64,000 nucleotides of DNA from Triangularia verruculosa (Eukaryota > Ascomycota > Sordariomycetes > Sordariales > Podosporaceae): contig MU864014.1 of NCBI GenBank assembly GCA_033296885.1, forward strand, positions 1-64,000, in the 5' to 3' direction. The translations under genes were made by a program, and so were the position numbers. The notes beneath the pieces were generated by a model. It saw nothing but the letters and a program-made list of their open reading frames with translations. It was not told where the DNA came from and made no database searches. This document shows, in pieces, positions 46,810 through 58,221 of the stretch (positions are counted from its first letter, which is position 1; every line of letters starts with the position of its first letter).

Positions 46810-47730
46810 ATGTCGCGCCTCGACCGCGAAGCCGACGCCTTCCGCGCCTCCATGGCGGCGGCTGCCTCGAAGCTCACCGGCAGCAGCGCCTCCGCCATGT
46901 CCTCGGCCGTGAAGCGCAACCTCGCACCCCCGTCCCCGTCCCCGTCCGTGGGCTCGACGACCTCAGCCGCGGTTGGCACCCCCTCCCGCCGCGACCGCGA
47001 GCTGCCCGGCGCAAACATCGTCTACTCCCAGCCCGCCGTGACGGGAACAGGCGACAGCGTCATCTCCCAGATGGCCTACGCCGTCACCTGGCTCCGGGGA
47101 AAGGACGAGCCGCAGACGTACTACGACGTGCTCTCCTACCTCAGCGCCACGGGCAGGTCGGAATCCGAGCAGGAGTTCTTCGTCGAGCAGATGCGCCGCC
47201 ACCCGCAGATGCAGTGGATTCCTGATCCTAACCTCAGCGAGCAGACATGGAGGACGGGGACGTACATCCACCGGCCCATCATCCCCAACGTGAGGAACAA
47301 GACGCAGCTGCTGGCGTACCTGCAGAAGAAGACGGATGCGTCTGGGGTTTCGGTCAAGGATCTGAAGGATGGATGGCCGGATTGCGAGCCGAGTATTACG
47401 GAGCTGGAGAACGAGCACAAGGTGCTTGTGATTAGGGCGAAGAAGGATGGGGCGGCGAGGATGGTGTGGCTGGATGATGCGAGTTTGTTTCACGAGGTTG
47501 AGCCAGATTTGGTGAAGGCGTGGAGCAGGGTTGAGTTGCCGGCGCTGGATGTGATTGCGCAGAAGCTGATCCAGGCGGGGCAGAAGCCGGCGAGCGAGGA
47601 CCCGAGGTTGAAGGCGGAGAAGATGCCAAAGGTGGAGAAGAAGAAGAAGAGGGCGGCGAGGAAGGGGGGGAAGAGCACGAATACGCATATGGAGCATTTG
47701 TTGAAGGATTATAGCCATATGAAGAGGTGA
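46810..47730 (+). CDS. Transcription initiation factor IIE, beta subunit
   Basis: A single exon gives 306 residues. With TFIIE alpha it recruits and controls TFIIH at RNA polymerase II promoters. The N-terminal 75 residues are Ala/Ser-rich. Tandem winged-helix regions occupy about 80-235: the first has QMAYAVTWLRGKDEPQTYYDVLSYL, and the second has NKTQLLAYLQKKTDASGVSVKDLKDGWPDC. A Lys/Arg-rich stretch lies near the C-terminus (KKKKRAARKGGK), followed by the conserved ending HMEHLLKDYSHMKR. The start chosen is the ATG in an ACC-ATG-T context; an upstream in-frame ATG near 46804 or earlier would add a region unlike the family. Confidence 0.93.
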   Translation: MSRLDREADAFRASMAAAASKLTGSSASAMSSAVKRNLAPPSPSPSVGSTTSAAVGTPSRRDRELPGANIVYSQPAVTGTGDSVISQMAYAVTWLRGKDEPQTYYDVLSYLSATGRSESEQEFFVEQMRRHPQMQWIPDPNLSEQTWRTGTYIHRPIIPNVRNKTQLLAYLQKKTDASGVSVKDLKDGWPDCEPSITELENEHKVLVIRAKKDGAARMVWLDDASLFHEVEPDLVKAWSRVELPALDVIAQKLIQAGQKPASEDPRLKAEKMPKVEKKKKRAARKGGKSTNTHMEHLLKDYSHMKR

Positions 47731-49059
47731 GGTTCTGGCTTCTCTGTCATTTGAGGTTTCGGGGGGAAGAGGGAACAGGACAGCATTGGGATGGCGTTGG
47801 TTGACTTTTATGGGGGTTGGGATTACTAGAGATTTTAGGGGAGGGAAAGGATGGGTATGTCTTTTTCTGATTGGGCAAATAGATGGGGAAAGGCACGACA
47901 CACAATAACTCGTGGAGGTTTGGGGGGCAAAAAAATGATGAGAGGGAAGATGGATCGGGGGCGGCGGTGGTGGTTATTGCATTTCAAAGCGTTTGGCGTC
48001 AGGGAGTCTCTTGATTTTGTCATCACGACATAAACAAAAAAAAGTCACAGCGTCTTTTTTTATCATACAGGAAGAGAGGGAGGGGATGGTCTTTGGGGGG
48101 CTGGGGACAGGGCAAGATGATGAGCTAGATGGGAAAGAAGCAGGATAGCGATAAGTAAACCAAAATGGAGGCTCTAGCCTGAAATCATGGGTCCTGGTGG
48201 TTTGATGATTTGTTTGTGATGCTGTCGGGAGGGTTCACGCCGGCAGATACTGCCAAGTTTGAACGGTTCCATGTAGGGTATGCTGTCATTTGTGTCCCGC
48301 GCTACCTTATATTTATGTATTTGTCGTGATCAGTAATCACATACGGGACGGGTTGGGGAGCCGCATGCCGAAGTGGAGACAATTGGGAGGTAGTGTTCTT
48401 TTTGTTCCTGCTGCCAGGCGCGTGTAATTAGTATTCATTACGAAAGGGAAAATCTGCTGCTGGCTGGTTTATGGCGCTCTCTTGGGGGAGGGAGGACTGA
48501 GGTGGTGGGTTGCCGAGGTTGGGCTAGGGGCGCGGAGATGTGATGTTGTATGCAGGTAAGGTAGGGCTGGATGGAGTAGGTAGTGAAAGGGGCGATGGTC
48601 GCGTCTACTGGTGCAAGGACTATGGGTAGTGTATGGCTTGGTATTTGACTTGGGCTTGGGGTGGATGGGGGGGGGTTGTTTAACGGGGTCTCTTGGCTTT
48701 TTGTGTTCCTTTTATTTCTTTCATGTTGGCAAATACATTTGATATTATCATTGTCGACATCGTCGGAGTCGTCCTTTGTTCTTCAAGCTTCCGCAGCATC
48801 GGTATACTTGAACACCCACTTCGTCCTCAACACCCAGGAACATCGCCAGAAACGATTGGCGATAGACACAACAAGACTACAACCCCAGCCCAGAAACGAG
48901 GCGAGACGAGTCACACCACCACTCTTCAGACGTCACGCAATTGAAAACACACACCACCCCGAACAGAGGTCTATAGGAGGAAGACATTCCTAACTCCAGC
49001 AAAAACCACCACCATCAACAACTCACCCGCCAAACCACCCCCTTCCCTCCCCGACAAAA
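47731..49059. other. Intergenic region
   Basis: No gene recognised in these 1.3 kb. It contains the 3' UTR of TFIIE beta and a pyrimidine- and A/C-rich leader before the gene at 49060. Confidence 0.55.
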
Positions 49060-50022
49060 ATGTCCCCCACCACCCCCCCAAACCCCTTCCACTTCAAAAT
49101 CACAATCTACACCGACACAGTCTGCCCCTTCTCCTACCTAGGCCACCTCTCCCTATCCCGCGCCATCACCACCTTCTCCTCCTCGTCCCCCCACCCCTGC
49201 GTCTTCAGCCTAACCTACCACCCCTACATCCTCTACCCAACCTCCCTCCCCTCCTCCGGCAAACTCGGCGAAGCCCTATCTTATATCTATTCCTCCCGCC
49301 CATCCTCCTCTCGTCCCTCCCCGTTCTCCCCTACCGAACTCACCCCCCTAACGGGAGGAATCATATCCCATCTAACCACCCTCGCAAAAACCTACAACAT
49401 CACCCTCAACTTCTCCGGCCTAACAGGCAACTCCCGCGACTCGCACCGCCTGATCCTCCTCGCGCAATCCCGCCTTTCAGCTTCGAAAATGCAGGGGTTC
49501 ATGACAACACTATATAAATCCAACTTCGAGCTCGGGCTGGATATCTCCAATCGAGAAACCCTCGCAAAACTGGGAGTTGACGCTGGGATTTGGACAACAC
49601 AACAGCAAGGAATGGACTGGTTACGCTCAGATGAGTTAGGAACAGAAGTGGATGAGTTGTGCGAACGAGCAAAAAGGGAGGTCGGGGTGAGGGCTGTGCC
49701 GAGTTATGTTGTTAATGACCGGTGGGTTGTCGGGGGGATGCAGACGCAAGAGGTGTGGGAGGGGTTGTTTACTAGGATTATTGCTACAACTGCTCAGGAG
49801 GCAACAGGGGGGGAGACGGCAACAGCAACAACAGCAACAACAACAGCAACAACAACAATAACAACAAAGAAGAAAATGGGATCGGATATAAGAAATAAAA
49901 AGCTGGAGGAAAAGGACGGAAAGGGAGGGGAGATGGTGGTGGGGATGAAGGATGGGGGGAATTGTAGGGTTGTCGGTGACGAGGGACACACGTCAAGGGA
50001 TCATGATTGTACTATTCGATGA
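49060..50022 (+). CDS. DsbA-fold (FrnE-like) oxidoreductase-family protein
   Basis: A single exon gives 320 residues. The first 240 residues have the thioredoxin-fold plan of the DsbA/FrnE family: beta strand KITIYTDTVCPFSYLG at about 13-28, a helical insertion, then VRAVPSYVVNDRWVVGG (with the cis-Pro loop) at about 210-226. The active-site motif is CPFS, so the second cysteine of a CXXC pair is missing. Relatives with a single Cys or none act more like glutathione-dependent isomerases. The last 80 residues are unusual: a Thr/Ala run encoded by CAA/CAG-like repeats, then a Lys/Asp/Gly-rich hydrophilic end. This tail is not part of the domain and may be a recent repeat expansion. The substrate is unknown. 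Confidence 0.8.
   Translation: MSPTTPPNPFHFKITIYTDTVCPFSYLGHLSLSRAITTFSSSSPHPCVFSLTYHPYILYPTSLPSSGKLGEALSYIYSSRPSSSRPSPFSPTELTPLTGGIISHLTTLAKTYNITLNFSGLTGNSRDSHRLILLAQSRLSASKMQGFMTTLYKSNFELGLDISNRETLAKLGVDAGIWTTQQQGMDWLRSDELGTEVDELCERAKREVGVRAVPSYVVNDRWVVGGMQTQEVWEGLFTRIIATTAQEATGGETATATTATTTATTTITTKKKMGSDIRNKKLEEKDGKGGEMVVGMKDGGNCRVVGDEGHTSRDHDCTIR
49816..49867 (+). repeat. ACA/GCA trinucleotide repeat inside the coding region
   Basis: Imperfect triplets of ACA and GCA run for about 50 nt inside the DsbA-fold gene and encode an alternating Thr/Ala tract. The length being a multiple of three keeps the frame open. Confidence 0.8.
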
Positions 50023-50735
50023 ACCATGGAAAGCAAAAAAAAACACAGAACGGGAATATTACCTACCCGTGGATCAATCCTAGTGTCGTAGCTCATCGTT
50101 CAAGGACTTGCTTCATTGTATTGATGCCCGGTGGTGTGTAAGCGTCAAATAGGTGATTCAGGGGGAACTGGAAAAAGGGACTCCTCATCAGTCTTGAACA
50201 TACGCACAACTCCCAAGTGATCAATCATCGCGGTACATGATTACCTACTGAAATAGGCTTCTCTCTCAAACTAACAAAAGTAATCATACATCTCATCATC
50301 AAAACCAAGAAACCAAAAGCACTACTACACAAACTAAACAAAGTTGAAATCCAACAAATTGTTAATGATAAAATTCTCTCCCAGTGAAAACCCTCAAACT
50401 CAAAAAAACTAAATAAGCGCCTGGCCCTGTTCCATCTTCTAGATATAAACAAAAATAAAAACATCAAAATGAACGTGCCCCTTTTTGACTTTAGATGGCT
50501 CCGTAGTGGTATAATACCTTGTAGAACTCCTTTCCCTGGTCCTTTAGACTTGCCTTTCCTTATATAAAACCTTCCTCCCAATTTGGTCCCCCTTTCTTTA
50601 TTATGAGCAGGCCAGGAAACCCGCGCGTCCTCTCAACCCTTCTGGGTTGCCATTTGCCTGCCCCATTGCCGTGTTTGTTTGAAAATGTTGTACAGGCTTG
50701 TTGGTATACATCGGCAGTATAATTAATACCGAAAA
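50023..50735. other. Convergent intergenic region
   Basis: A/T-rich sequence lies between the 3' ends of the DsbA-fold gene (+) and the bZIP gene (-), probably both 3' UTRs. No gene seen. Confidence 0.6.
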
Positions 50736-52562
50736 TCAAAACTTGCATGTCGCCGCCTCCTTGACGGCCGCTTCAAACTCGGCTTTCCCTGCGTCGTCCT
50801 TGCACAGATACTTGTTCATCACATGCTTGAAATCCTCCTCGGCCACGACGGCGCCGCCGCCAGAGCACTTGGCCTTCTTTTGAAGGTCCGAGCACAAGCC
50901 ATCCAGATCGAAGTCGCCGTTTTGGACCTTGGGACACTCTTGCAGTTTCTCCCTGCTTTGGCTGTCAGTTATCCGGTCACTGAACCAAGGTTTCACAGAG
51001 GAGATGCATATCACTCACCATATGCTGGTGCAGGTCAGTAGCTGTCCACTGGGTGTAACTTGATCGGATTCTTTGGCGGCATCGATTTGGGCGAGGAGGT
51101 CAGGCTTGGGCGCTGGCACTTCTGAAGTGAGGGGAAGGTTGTAGGGGGTGATGAAATCGGCATCCAAAGCATCATTGAAGAAGCTATCGTCGAAGCCATT
51201 GGCCAGGATGCTCTCCTGTGGCTCGCGATAATCTCCAAAGAGCTGAGGCGCGAATTGGAAGTCTGTTTGGGGAAGCCAGTTAAAGTCATTCACATCACCA
51301 AAGTGGCCAAAGTCTGCAGCTGTGTTAGCACCCTCGAATTGTACTTATTGAAGGCTGCATTGCACTCCTCACCCTGTGATGAGCCGTTGAATCCGGACTG
51401 TTCCTCACCAATGGTGGCCAGTGTATCCACAGGCTTGAAGCCCATAGGTGACTGAGTAAATGGTTCGGGAGAAGTCCCACACGACGAGTTCGGTCCGCCC
51501 ATGTTGGAATTCGACGAGGCCGAAGGCGAACTTGTGGTCGTGGGTCCGTTCAAATTGAACTGGGAGTCTAGGTTATGCGAGTTTAGACCGAGCGGACTGT
51601 AAGTGCCGGAGTTGTTGGGGCTGAAGCTGTCGGTGGACTTATCCAGCGGGCTACGTTGATCCGAGTTGCTTCGCTTTGGTGGCATTGAGGATGTGGTCGA
51701 GGACGACGACTTCTTGGTATCATTCGTAACATTCGGCCCTGGAAGAGTCCCGAACTTGGGAAACTCAAACTGGAAGTTGACGTCGTTCATATTTTGGAGA
51801 AATGGGGCGCCGAATGGCTTCACTGGCCCTTGATAACTTGGTCGGCCGTTGGAGAGCTGTGACAATCGCTTTTTGTACTCGTTCAATTCGACAGTCATCT
51901 TGTCGACCTGTGCGCGAAGAACCGCCTTCTCCTTGTTGTGGGATTCAGAGGCCTTTTCCAACTCCTCGACCTTGGTCTCCAGCTCCTTCAAGTGCTTTTC
52001 TTTACGCTCTCTAAAAGCCCGTTGGGCAGCACGATTTTGCGCCTTGCGCTTCTGTTGCGGAACCGTTAGAATCTAACGTCGGTTACGCCCAAGGCTTGCA
52101 TGTACTTACGGAGCTAGGTTCTGTCGTCAACGGTTTTCTGCCGGGCTTCTTCGCAACCTTGTCTTCGCTCTCCCTCCTCTTGGGCCCGCGCGCCTCATCC
52201 TCATCATCGTCTGGATGACTTCGCTTGTCAGGAGATTCGGTGTCTGCGGGGGAGTCGGATTTGCCTCCGTCCGAGGTACCGGGTAAGTCCCCAATCATCT
52301 TGGGCTGGTTGCCGTCGTTGAAGGAGAAGTCGAGGGTTGAGTCGCCCCCAGTGAAGTCGTAGTCGTAATCCAAGTCGGGGCTGCCGTGGAAGCTTCCGAG
52401 ATTCTCCTGGAGCGGAGAGCCATTGAATTGCAGAGGAGACATGGTCAGGCCCGAATTGGCGGGAGTAATTCCCTTGCGGTTGGAGTTGAGAGCAGCATAC
52501 AACAGGTTCTGTTGTTGCGGCGTGAGGATGAAGTCCTGAACTGGATTGCGTGTCGACGTCAT
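50736..52562 (-). CDS. yap1: AP-1-like bZIP transcription factor (Yap1/Pap1 type)
   Basis: Exons are complement(50736..50952, 51019..51313, 51373..52051, 52110..52562), giving 547 residues. The N-terminus contains FILTPQQQNLLYAAL, typical of filamentous-fungal Yap1. The basic region KRKAQNRAAQRAFRERK begins at about 152, right at the first splice junction, and a leucine zipper follows. A Ser/Asn/Pro-rich middle contains one Cys (SSCGTS) of the N-terminal cysteine-rich region. The C-terminal cysteine-rich domain has LLTCTSIWEKLQECPKV, LCSDLQKKAKCSGGG and two more Cys near the end. In this family oxidation forms disulfides that hide a nuclear export signal, so the factor accumulates in the nucleus and induces antioxidant genes. 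All three introns keep frame; the last splits the Trp codon in SIWEK. The gene is divergent from the BSD-domain gene. Confidence 0.95.
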
Positions 52563-54086
52563 CGTGTCTTCTGACTCGTGTGGCGCTTTGGACAATTGCT
52601 TTTGAATGAGATAACAGTCCTGAATTGGGATGGAAAAGGCCTGAGTGTGCCCTCGAAAAGTTCCGATCAGACAGGACCCAAGAGTAGATGCGATTGCGGT
52701 CAGGGGTGGGTGGCGGAAGTGGTGATGATTGGGCTGCTTATCTCCGCGCTCTCAACGGCGGACAGCGGGGTATCCGTATTGGGAACAAAGACAAGCGCAG
52801 CTCAGCGCAGCGTCTCTCTCCACTAGTTTAACGGCTCCGTGAGGTTGAATCACCGAACCCTCGAAGAGGCAGATGGCGTCAAAGAGTGAGATTGAGTGGG
52901 TGTCTGGGACAGGTCGGGACCACGAGGAGGAACCATAAAGTTCGCCTCCCAGGACTCAGGTCGAGTGCGACGCAGCAAGAGACGGGTCGGGAATCGGAGC
53001 TGGCGGGCCTCGAATTGCTGCCTCGTTCTTCTTTTGGATGCCTGGACTGGCAGATGGACAGCTGGCAATAGGTATTACGGCTACGGATGGAGGAAAAGAA
53101 AGATGCGGGTAGTTTCGAAACTGGCAGGCGGACGAAGAGTCAGACCGATGGGCGAGACTAGGACCAAGTCTGGTGAGCTCCATCAATTTGTCAGCCATCA
53201 ATGGACACATGGAATACGCTGGACGGAGGCTGGTCCGAGCGGGTGCTGCAGACAGGGGCCCTCGGCATGGGGTCTTTTTCAACAGCGGCCTGCCATTTGC
53301 CCCGCCTTGTGACCCTCGAAGGGAGTGGTGTGGTGGTCAGCTCCATGTTAGACCCGTGCAGTCAACGGATAACAGACAAGAGATCTACAAATTCACGCCA
53401 TTCTTGCATTTTTGTGATGGGATTCTAGATGCCGTAGCCGGAATCTAGGCCGCTTAATACCGGAGCTGTTGGTAGCGACGAGCATGATAAGAAGGCGCTG
53501 AGTCAAGCCAACAGCACCGATAATAGTCCCACTGCGCCTTTCCAACGACACGGCTGACTGTTCGATAAAAGGGGATGTGGGATATCCGTCTCACCGAACT
53601 CATAGCCAGCCTGTTGAGAGGAGCCCAGAGATAAGATCCCAATGCCGAGGTGTATGCCCCTCCTATGAGATGATAAGATGGTGCATAGGCTCACCTACTC
53701 TTATACCGGAGACCGTTTTTGGTTGAAATCATAGCCTCTCCTCAGCATGATAAACCAAGAAATCAGTCCCGTTTCACGGTAGGACCCTGGAATGTGCTAT
53801 CTACACTAGGAGTCTAGATGCATGCGTGGCAATGACAGCAGTGGTGATGGCCCGTGCAGCTTGACACCCGTTTTAGGCTCGAGCAGCGGAGCCCCGCGCG
53901 CACTCAGTGCCCGCTCCGCTGCTCACGGCAGTGGGCTGGCGACATCATGCCATCAGCCTTGTGCAACTTCAGGTGACGACAGTGCTCCCATTTGTCCAGA
54001 TAGACCGCAACCGCAAAAGCGAACCACACCTGTAGCAGATCAAATACAGCAATACTCTCCACGATACCCCCACGGACCCGTCCCTC
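52563..54086. promoter_or_regulatory. Divergent intergenic region, bZIP / BSD-domain gene
   Basis: These 1.5 kb lie between two divergent starts. The frame of the BSD gene stays partly open upstream but has no relation to the family. No extra gene recognised. Confidence 0.5.
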
Positions 54087-55511
54087 ATGGACATCGCCTA
54101 CGACCACATCCTCGAGTCCAACTTCGAGGACAAGAGCGACTCCCAAAACAGACAGAACCAGCCCGCCGCTCCACAGGCCAGCCTGAACGAAGATCTCCAG
54201 GATGCCTATCGCGCATTCTCCAACAGCCCCTGGGGCGCAAGAATTGGCGGATTCTTTGGAAGCGTAGTGAAGCAGGTGTGTACCGCTTGTTTGTAGTTGC
54301 AAGGTGTAGTGGACCTCGGCACAGCTCTGCTGACACCGTCTGTCATCAGGGTGAAAGTATCTACCACGAAGCTCAACAAGAGCTTTCAGCCGTCAGCCAA
54401 GATGCCACCCGCGGCTTCACCGATTTGCGCCAAACCATCATCAACCGCACCAGATCATTGTCTCTAAACACCTCCCCACCCGCCGACCAAGCCTCCTCCT
54501 CCCAAGACAGCGGCGACCAGACCACGCCCACTCGTGCCAAAGCTCTCTCGTCAGAAGAAGCCCTCGCCGAATCAGAATCCGTACTCTCCCGCCTGAAAGA
54601 CGAAGCCGCTAAGCGATTGAAAGATCTGCAAAAGGCCGAAGACGCCGCCGATGAGGCTCTTCTCAGATTCGGCTCCAACCTCCGAGACTTCTTCCGTGAT
54701 GCCATCCAGATCGCGCCACCTACCAATGACCAAGGGGACAACCAGGGGAACACCGTCTTGTTCGAGAGCAAAGATGCAGCCGGAAAGAGAGTGATCCACA
54801 CCTCGCGGTTCGATGCGCAGCTTCACGTCATTCACACCACAACCGAGAACTTTATCAAGGACGGTACCGGTGCCGAGTATGGGACTTGGGCTAAGGAGTT
54901 TGACATTGACAAGAAGACGGAGGACATCGCTGCCGACCTTGCCAAGTACCCCGAGCTGAGGACGACGATGGAGAAGCTGGTTCCTGATACCGTGCCGTAT
55001 GCTGATTTCTGGAAGAGGTACTACTTCCTCAGGCACGGTATTGAGACCGCTGAGGCTAGGCGTAGGGACTTGCTCAGGGGTAAGAGTGGCACCGCCTATT
55101 TGCTTTGATGGGTACATGTGCTAACATTGTCGAACAGCTGCCTCGGCCGAAGAGGAAGTTGGCTGGGATGAGGATTCATCCGAGGAGGAAGAGGAGGAGG
55201 AATCTAGCGAGGAGGAGTCAAGTGACGAGGAGGCTGCCCCCGCCAAACCCGCCGTTGCCAAACCCGCACCCACTGCCGAGGTCAAGCGCCCTGGCTCTTC
55301 AAACTCTGCCTCTACCATCAACCCAACCACCACCGCTGCCAAACCGGCCGAGCCTCGCAAGTCTGACGACAGGAAATCGACGGCCGACAGCGATACTAGC
55401 TACGATCTTGTCGGTGCCGCGTCCGGCGTCCCCAGTCAGGCACCCAACAGTCCCAAGGACGCCAAGAAACTCGACGACAGCGATGATAGCGACGAGGAGG
55501 ACTGGGAGTAA
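54087..55511 (+). CDS. BSD-domain protein with acidic C-terminus
   Basis: Exons are 54087..54275, 54350..55079 and 55138..55511, giving 430 residues. The N-terminus (MDIAYDHILE...) and GGFFGSVVKQGESIYHEAQQEL lead into a helical region. The BSD domain lies at about 240-300, recognised by its closing DFWKRYYFLRHGIE with the conserved Trp-Lys/aromatic pattern. An acidic Glu/Asp/Ser stretch (GWDEDSSEEEEEEESSEEESSDEE) follows, then Pro/Ala/Lys sequence, and the protein ends DEEDWE, as many fungal homologues do. The family includes yeast Dos2; its molecular role is poorly defined. Intron 1 falls between codons (CAG/GGT); intron 2 joins G/CT to give AASAEEE. A longer upstream reading frame exists, but the first family-like ATG is at 54087. 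Confidence 0.87.
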
Positions 55512-56034
55512 GCAAGGCAGACTGAACACAAGGGTCAGTATTTGGGTGACGTTATAGCGGGAAACATGGATAGGCGGCGTTTTATCTGTTGAATAATTTT
55601 TGGATTTTTTATTGTTTTCGTTTAAATCAACGGGGATCCATAATTAGTATCATTTACTCCGCAGAATGATGGGAGTTGATTTGTGTCTTGATCAAAGCGT
55701 GCTTCTATTTATTGATTCTCGTCTAGGCTTCTCTCTCTTCTGGTCTTGTTGTTGACGTATAGTGTGTGAGATTGACAAAAGGCCGTCGTGAGCAATTGGT
55801 AGTAGCACTACAAGCCAAAGACGGAAAGAAACTCGGGTGCCCTCTACAACTTGCCAGCGATGACTTACTATAGCATCCTCCAAAAGATGCTCCATCAGAA
55901 GTAGGACCAAAGAGAGAACCCCGGACGAGAATGCAGTGTTCGTAACATTGGGTATCTGTTTTCCTTTCCCCGCCCTCCATCCGCTTATAAAACCCCCCAT
56001 TCTTTTAAATCCATTCAAATCACCCAACAATTTT
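55512..56034. other. Convergent intergenic region
   Basis: This is the 3' region of the BSD gene (+) and of the Tsr2 gene (-). No gene seen. Confidence 0.6.
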
Positions 56035-56734
56035 TCACCTCTTCTTCCTAGTAACAGTCTGAAACCCATCCTCATCCACCTCGGGCTCTTGCTTTTCCTT
56101 TCTTGGCATCGCCGCATCATCAGCAACCAGCTTCGGGGCATCCGCCATATCCTCATCATCCTCTTCTCCTTCCTCGTCATCATCATCATCATCCGTATCC
56201 CACTCCCCCTCCTCCTCCTCCTCTTGGTCTTGTCCCTTTTGAAAAACGATTTTCCTCCCCTTCTTATCGGCATATCTCTTGGCAAGACTTTCAACCTCGT
56301 CAAACTTCCCTTTCAAGCAGTCTTTACGGAGTCGAATGATTTGCTCGGCGACTTCGTACGCCGAGTCGTCGTCGACGTTGACTTCGAATTCGTCTAGCAT
56401 GACGTTGAGGAGGAATTCTTCGACGTATTCGGCGTCTGGTTCGGAAGAAGATGAAGAGGAAAGGTGGGTGGTGAGTTGGGCGGGGGAAAAGTGGGAGATG
56501 TCGGGGAAGAGTTCGGTGGAGATGGCGCCGGCGAACCAGTCGCGTTTGTCCGAGGAGGAGGGGCCGCCCCAGTTGTTTTGGACGGCGAGGGTGAGGGCTG
56601 GCCAGAGGTGGAGGGTGAGGGAGATGGCGCGTTCGAAGGTTGTGTGGATTTTTGCTGGAGGGAGGGGGGTTAGGTTATGGGGGTTGAGAGGGGGGGAGGG
56701 GGAAGGGGGGGGTACCTGGTGATGGGGATTCCAT
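56035..56734 (-). CDS. TSR2: Pre-rRNA processing protein Tsr2
   Basis: Exons are complement(56035..56654, 56716..56734), giving 212 residues; the first exon has only 19 coding nt (MESPSP and one base). Tsr2 is a chaperone (escortin) for ribosomal protein eS26 and is needed for 20S pre-rRNA processing. The conserved core starts at FERAISLTLHLWPALTLAVQNNWGG and includes KRDWFAGAISTELF, then EEFLLNVMLDEFEVNVDDDSAYEVAEQII. The C-terminal part is strongly acidic (poly-Glu and poly-Asp) and ends DEDGFQTVTRKKR, the typical end of the family. The 61-nt intron has a very C-rich interior. The gene is divergent from the Fmp52 gene, 767 bp away. Confidence 0.92.
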
Positions 56735-57501
56735 GGTGGGCGATGTGTGAGTTGATCTGGGTGGGAAAATACAACAGTTTGAATTGAAGGGTTTGCGATG
56801 AGGGTGTTTGTTATGGTGGTGGTGGTACGGTCAAGATGGTGGTCGTGGAGGGGTTGCTGTTGGCCCTTCGAGATTTTTTTCTTGCGCCAAAGCTCACTTG
56901 GAGCTGCGGGTTGCCCCGCCATTCGAGTTTGCGACGCAGAGCAACCTTGATGGGCTGTGGGGGTTAGGGTTGGTTGTGTGCATGATCGTGTGACCACCAC
57001 ACTTTGACCGAAGGCTAGGTAGGTCGGCCCGTCATTATGATAGCTCTGGACATGTCTCCAGATATATGCTCCTATCATCACCTCTAATCCAGGTCCATGC
57101 TCTCAGAGGCTTTTGAGATAGTATAGAACATATCTCGAAAGCTATGACAGCTTGGCTCCGTGTCAAAGATGCCAAGACGCAATGACGGCATTGGTCAAGA
57201 ATGCGACGACAGGGGCTCGCATTGTTCTAGCCGCTTCCAACGGTCCATCAACAGGTGCGAGCTCCGTGGTGCACCGTGGACTGCCGTGCTCTTGTCCCCC
57301 GCGTTGACTCCCGTGTTGCGTATCTCAAAAGAAGCCTATTTGAACGTCTTGGGTCTTAACCCCATTAGTTGCGAGCAGCTCACGGCATCAATCCAGCTCG
57401 CTCACTTCACTCACCCACCAAGCCTCAAGCTCTTTTCCATCCCGTGATATCACACGATTCACTCACTCACTCACCTCACAATCACAACAGCACCAAAAAA
57501 A
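56735..57501. promoter_or_regulatory. Divergent intergenic region, Tsr2 / Fmp52
   Basis: This holds both promoters. A TAGGTAGGT element lies near 57014-57022. No gene recognised. Confidence 0.5.
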
Positions 57502-58221
57502 ATGGCCCAACCCTCCACAGCAGTAATAGGTTCAACCGGCCTCGTCGGCTCCTACATCCTCTCCACCCTCCTCTCCCAAAACCTCCCCGTCACCACCATC
57601 TCCCGCCGCGCCCCCAAAGCAACCGGCCCAACCCTCAACCCCATCATCGAACCCAACACCGACCTCTGGGCCACCTCCCTCACCTCCTTATCCCCCCCAC
57701 CAAAAACCGTCTTTTCCGCCTTGGGAACAACCCGCGCCGCTGCCGGCGGCATCGCGAACCAGTGGAAAATCGACCACGACCTCAACGTCGCGCTCGCCCG
57801 CGCGGCCAAAGAATCCGGTGTGAAGACCTTTGTTTTTGTCTCCAGCGGCGGGACGAGGGGGTTGTTCAGTAACTGGGCGCCGTACTCCAAGATGAAGATT
57901 GGAGTCGAGGATACGATCAAGGAGTTGGGGTTTGACAATGCTGTTGTGCTCCGGCCGGGGTTCATTCTGGGGGAGAGGGAGGAGCGTCGGTTCTCGGGGG
58001 AGGAGCAGGCGAGGGGGGCGGCGAGGGCGGTGGGAAGGTGGTTTGGGCTGGGGCTGCAGGATAGGTTTGCGCAGGAGGGGGAGGTGATTGCGAGGGCGGC
58101 GGTGAAGGCGGTGGAGATGATTGATAAGGGGGAGGCGAAGGAGAGGTTTTGGGTTTTGGAGCAGGGGGATATTGTGAGGTTGGGGAGGGAGGAGTGGAAG
58201 AAGGAGGAGGGGGGGAAGTGA
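57502..58221 (+). CDS. FMP52: Fmp52-like NAD(P)-binding protein, mitochondrial outer membrane
   Basis: A single exon gives 239 residues. It is an atypical short-chain dehydrogenase-like Rossmann protein. The dinucleotide loop is GSTGLVG (about 10-16). A second family motif, FSALGTTRAAAGG, lies at about 73-85. The catalytic-type YSKMKIGVED (Tyr-X3-Lys) lies near 128, and LRPGFILGER near 150 is the typical NmrA/HTATIP2-like continuation. Yeast Fmp52 sits in the outer mitochondrial membrane; its reaction is not known. The length is normal for the family. The end (EEWKKEEGGK) is basic and acidic mixed, with no membrane helix evident. Confidence 0.9.
   Translation: MAQPSTAVIGSTGLVGSYILSTLLSQNLPVTTISRRAPKATGPTLNPIIEPNTDLWATSLTSLSPPPKTVFSALGTTRAAAGGIANQWKIDHDLNVALARAAKESGVKTFVFVSSGGTRGLFSNWAPYSKMKIGVEDTIKELGFDNAVVLRPGFILGEREERRFSGEEQARGAARAVGRWFGLGLQDRFAQEGEVIARAAVKAVEMIDKGEAKERFWVLEQGDIVRLGREEWKKEEGGK

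Noticed and set aside
46963..47901. 312-codon open frame on the minus strand
   Set aside because: It is entirely antisense to the well-supported TFIIE beta gene, is rich in Arg/Leu/Pro as expected for a shadow frame, and has no domain.
53822..54086. Upstream start giving a longer BSD-domain protein
   Set aside because: The frame of that start does not join the first exon of the BSD gene; it runs through the intron. The ATG at 54087 gives the family-like N-terminus after splicing.
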